Shown one piece after another: positions 15,038-17,268 of a DNA stretch of 17,268 nucleotides. The stretch's first letter is position 1. The number at the start of each line of letters is the position of its first letter. The stretch comes from CAZRZN01 sp964604565. GTDB taxonomy: Bacteria > Pseudomonadota > Alphaproteobacteria > Rhodobacterales > Rhodobacteraceae. A program made the position numbers and the translations under genes. Where the stretch lies: positions 1 through 17,268 of the forward strand of contig CAZRZN010000067.1 of assembly GCA_964604565.1 (NCBI GenBank), in the 5' to 3' direction. The notes below the pieces were generated by a model. That model did no database searches. It was given only the letters and a program-made list of their open reading frames with translations, and was not told where the DNA came from.

Positions 15038-15508
15038 ATGCGTTTGATTTGTGCAAGTGTTGCGATGGCCTGCGCGGCCACGGCGGTCTGGGCGGAGACG
15101 TTCGATGTCAGTGGAACGGCCTATGCCGCGTCCAGCACGGTGGTCGTCCCCATTTCGGACGGTTTTTTCGCCTTGGACAGCGGTGGCCTGTATGACCGGT
15201 TCGAATCCGATAATCCGGACAACATCCTGATCGGCGCCTCAGGCCCCTGTTTTGGCGCGGCCACCGTGAACATGGGGCGCGCAGAAGGGGGCGGCGTCTG
15301 CACCTGGACCGATCCCGATAACGAGGTTGTTGTGATGCATTACCAAGGCGAAAGCGTGACCGCAGAGGGCGTGTTCGAGGGCACATGGCGCACGGTCGGC
15401 GGCACCGGCAAGTGGGATGGCGCGACGGGAAGCGGGCGTTTTGCATCAAGCGCGGACGGCGAAGGAAGGTCCAAGAACGTCATCACCGGCGAGGTCGATC
15501 TGCCCTGA
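15038..15508 (+). CDS. Small secreted protein of unknown function
   Basis: This 156-residue protein has a clear Sec signal peptide, MRLICASVAMACAATAVWA, with cleavage probably before Glu20. The mature 137 residues are rich in Gly, Ser, Thr and Asp, with alternating strand-like segments: STVVVPISDG, EVVVMHY and GVFEGTWRTVGGTGKWDGAT (111-130). This pattern recalls small beta-barrel proteins such as the allene oxide cyclase-like or DUF3224 types, but I cannot assign a family. Cys71 and Cys88 could form a periplasmic disulfide. AGGGAG at 15027-15032, five bases before the ATG, decides the start over the longer frame from 14957. It is divergent from the lytic transglycosylase gene and ends at a bidirectional terminator shared with glnA. 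Confidence 0.82.
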   Translation: MRLICASVAMACAATAVWAETFDVSGTAYAASSTVVVPISDGFFALDSGGLYDRFESDNPDNILIGASGPCFGAATVNMGRAEGGGVCTWTDPDNEVVVMHYQGESVTAEGVFEGTWRTVGGTGKWDGATGSGRFASSADGEGRSKNVITGEVDLP

Positions 15509-15543
15509 TATGGGCGAACCATCGTAGAAGTCGCCTTGATCGC

Positions 15544-15572
15544 AAAAGGGCGCCCCGGTTGGAGCGCCCTTT
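15544..15572. terminator. Bidirectional intrinsic terminator between the secreted protein gene and glnA
   Basis: AAAGGGCGC (15545-15553) pairs perfectly with GCGCCCTTT (15564-15572) around a 10-base loop. The flanks give a short T-run on the plus strand and four T residues on the minus strand (complement of 15544-15547). It lies 36 bp after the rightward stop and 36 bp after the leftward glnA stop, so it can end both transcripts. Confidence 0.85.
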
Positions 15573-15608
15573 CCATATTGGATGTGCCTGACTGGGGCCG
15601 GAGCGGCC

Positions 15609-17015
15609 TCAGCAGCTGTAGTACATCAGGAATTCCACCGGGTGCGGCGTGTGCTCGAACAGTTCGATCTCTTCCATCTTGAGGTCGATGTATCCGTCGA
15701 TCTGGTCCTTGGTGAACACATCGCCCTTGAGCAGGAATTCGTGGTCGGCCTTCAGGGCGTCCATGGCTTCGCGCAGGGATCCGCAGACGGTCGGAATGCC
15801 TTCCAGCTCTTCCGGCGGCAGATCATAGAGGTTCTTGTCCATGGCTTCGCCCGGATGGATCTTGTTCGTGATACCGTCCAGACCTGCCATCAGCAGTGCT
15901 GCGAAGCACAGATAGGGGTTTGCCGCCGGATCGGGGAAACGCGCCTCGACACGCTTTGCCTTGGGGCTTTCGGTCCACGGGATCCGCACGCAGCCCGAGC
16001 GGTTGCTGGCCGAATAGGCGCGCAGGACGGGCGCCTCGAACCCGGGGATCAGACGCTTGTAGGAATTGGTGGACGGGTTGGTGAAGGCGTTCAGCGTCTT
16101 GGCGTGCTTCAGAATGCCGCCAATGAAATACAGCGCCTCATCCGACAGATCGGCGTATTTGTCACCTGCGAACAGCGGCTTGCCGTCTTTCCAGATCGAC
16201 ATGTTGCAATGCATGCCGGTGCCGTTGTCGCCGTAGATCGGCTTCGGCATGAAGGTCGCGGTCTTGCCGTAGGCCTGTGCGACGTTGTGGATGATGTATT
16301 TGTACTTCTGAAGCTCGTCCGCCTGTTTGGTCAGCGAGCCGAAAACAAGGCCAAGCTCGTGCTGGCAGGACGCGACCTCGTGGTGGTGCTTGTCGACCTT
16401 CATCCCGATGCGCTTCATCGTGGACAGCATCTCGGACCGGATGTCCTGACCGTCGTCGATGGGATTGACCGGGAAATAGCCGCCCTTGACGCCGGGACGG
16501 TGGCCGGTGTTGCCGGTCTCGTATTCCGTGTCAGTGTTCCAGGAGGCGTCGATGGCGTCGACCTCGTAGGAGACCTTGTTGATCTTGTTGGATACGCGCA
16601 CGTCGTCAAACAGGAAGAATTCCGCCTCCGGGCCCCAGTAGGACACGTCGCCGATGCCGGAGGATTTCAGATAGGCCTCGGCCTTTTCGGCAGTGCCGCG
16701 CGGATCGCGCTGATAGGGTTCGCCGGTGTCGGGTTCCACGACCGTGCAATGGAGGCAGAGCGTCTTTTCAGCATAGAACGGGTCGATGTAGGCGCTGTTG
16801 GTGTCCGGCATAAGCTTCATGTCGGAGGCTTCGATCGACTTCCAGCCGGAAATCGAGGAGCCGTCGAACATGAAGCCCTCTTCGAGGAAGTCCTCATCGA
16901 CCAGATCGGCCATGACGGTCACATGCTGAAGTTTGCCGCGCGGATCGGTAAAGCGGATATCGACGTAAGCGACGTCTTCTTCCTTGATCGTCGACAGAAC
17001 TGCGTCCTTGCTCAT
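15609..17015 (-). CDS. glnA: Glutamine synthetase, type I
   Basis: This is the dodecameric ATP-dependent enzyme joining ammonia to glutamate. Its 468 residues match the type I length (E. coli 469). FMFDGSSISGW (48-58) contains the Asp latch. YWGPEAEFFLFD (126-137) holds metal-binding Glu130 and Glu132. KPIYGDNGTGMHCNMS (258-273) and NRSGCVRIPW (338-347) form the ATP and glutamate site. Tyr397 in NLYDLPPEE is the adenylylation site, so the enzyme is probably controlled by GlnE through GlnB. The start is chosen at MSKDAVLSTIKEED because AAGGA lies a suitable distance upstream and the extra residues of the longer frame belong to the intergenic gap. It follows glnB by 67 bp on the same strand. 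Confidence 0.98.
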   Translation of the reverse strand: MSKDAVLSTIKEEDVAYVDIRFTDPRGKLQHVTVMADLVDEDFLEEGFMFDGSSISGWKSIEASDMKLMPDTNSAYIDPFYAEKTLCLHCTVVEPDTGEPYQRDPRGTAEKAEAYLKSSGIGDVSYWGPEAEFFLFDDVRVSNKINKVSYEVDAIDASWNTDTEYETGNTGHRPGVKGGYFPVNPIDDGQDIRSEMLSTMKRIGMKVDKHHHEVASCQHELGLVFGSLTKQADELQKYKYIIHNVAQAYGKTATFMPKPIYGDNGTGMHCNMSIWKDGKPLFAGDKYADLSDEALYFIGGILKHAKTLNAFTNPSTNSYKRLIPGFEAPVLRAYSASNRSGCVRIPWTESPKAKRVEARFPDPAANPYLCFAALLMAGLDGITNKIHPGEAMDKNLYDLPPEELEGIPTVCGSLREAMDALKADHEFLLKGDVFTKDQIDGYIDLKMEEIELFEHTPHPVEFLMYYSC

Positions 17016-17059
17016 GCTTTTGTCCTTCTTTGTCAGGTAACTGTTTGCGCCGCGGGGCC

Positions 17060-17086
17060 CTGACCACCGCAGCGGTCCGGGGTCAG
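17060..17086 (-). promoter_or_regulatory. Stem-loop at the glnB stop / glnA leader
   Basis: CTGACC (17060-17065) pairs with GGTCAG (17081-17086), and an inner ACCG (17066-17069) pairs with CGGT (17073-17076). The outer arm overlaps the glnB TGA (17085-17083). No T-run follows, so a full terminator is unlikely. A role in mRNA processing or in setting the GlnB/GlnA ratio is possible but inferred. Confidence 0.45.
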
Positions 17087-17268
17087 AGCGCGTCCGGGCC
17101 GGTTTCGCCGGTGCGGATACGAATGGCCTGCTCCACATGGGTCACGAAGATCTTGCCGTCGCCGATCTTGTCGGTCTTGGCGGCATCGACAATCGCGTCG
17201 ATTGCCCCGTCGACCTGATCGTCGCCCAGAACGATCTCGATCTTCACCTTCGGCAGGAAGTCGACGAC
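17083..17268 (-). CDS. glnB: Nitrogen regulatory protein P-II (partial, C-terminal 61 residues)
   Basis: This is the 3' half of a PII signalling protein gene, cut by the right edge of the window. The visible C-terminal residues begin VVDFLPKVKIEIVLGDDQVD and continue through IGDGKIFVTHVEQAIRIRTG to the stop, matching the second half of GlnB/GlnK (about 112 residues in full). The uridylylated T-loop tyrosine should lie immediately beyond the edge, as it directly precedes this segment in the family. IGDGKIF and the C-terminal RIRTGE belong to the nucleotide/2-oxoglutarate-binding regions. The position directly before glnA supports GlnB rather than GlnK, which usually precedes amtB. PII senses 2-oxoglutarate and ATP/ADP and controls glutamine synthetase adenylylation and NtrB. 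Confidence 0.95.
   Translation of the reverse strand, partial: VVDFLPKVKIEIVLGDDQVDGAIDAIVDAAKTDKIGDGKIFVTHVEQAIRIRTGETGPDAL

Noticed and set aside
15198..15208. GGTTCGAATCC, a tRNA T-loop-like sequence
   Set aside because: It lies inside the secreted protein gene, and no acceptor, D or anticodon stems can be formed around it.
15582..17063. A 493-codon open frame on the plus strand opposite glnA
   Set aside because: It mirrors the codon pattern of glnA; the glnA protein on the other strand matches its family throughout.

Overview
The window is GC-rich (roughly two thirds G+C), densely packed DNA from an alphaproteobacterium, most probably a member of the Rhodobacteraceae/Roseobacter group. 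This rests on protein character (single-chain PntA next to PntB, a glnB-glnA pair, TRAP transporter genes, a DUF3445 N-demethylase) and on a GC-rich multi-hairpin intergenic repeat of a kind I associate with that group. No database search was possible, so the taxonomy is inference. I see no rRNA, tRNA, CRISPR array, insertion sequence or phage gene.

Layout. 113-565 (+): small membrane methyltransferase of the ICMT/PEMT type. 698-3722 (+): pntA-pntB, the proton-translocating transhydrogenase, closed by a strong terminator. 9202-3915 (-): a five-gene, tightly packed operon read right to left: FAD-dependent DadA-like oxidoreductase, TRAP solute-binding protein (dctP), small permease (dctQ), large permease (dctM), and a bile acid:sodium symporter (SBF/BASS) family carrier whose start codon abuts the dctM stop. 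Divergent from it, 9295-9984 (+), is an Asp/Glu/hydantoin racemase family protein. Together these look like an uptake and catabolism module for an amino acid or related carboxylate; the substrate is not known. 11199-9988 (-): fused alpha/beta hydrolase-OsmC protein. 11410-11931 (+): Nudix hydrolase. 11932-12571: the only long stretch without a convincing gene, ending in a hairpin-rich repeat. 12572-13324 (+): DUF3445 heme-dependent N-demethylase-like protein. 13948-13334 (-): hypothetical protein. 14868-14068 (-): MltB-type lytic transglycosylase. 15038-15508 (+): small secreted protein of unknown function. 17015-15609 (-): glnA, preceded by the 3' half of glnB running off the right edge.

Functionally, PntAB supplies NADPH, and GlnB/GlnA are the core of nitrogen assimilation and its sensing. 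The central module probably feeds an amino-acid-like compound into metabolism by TRAP import followed by flavin-dependent oxidation, perhaps with racemisation. The most unusual points are the SBF carrier joined to the TRAP operon, the extended DctQ, the unexplained 11932-12445 stretch, and several intergenic stem-loops: dctP/dctQ, glnB/glnA, and the 25-bp dyad before the secreted protein gene.
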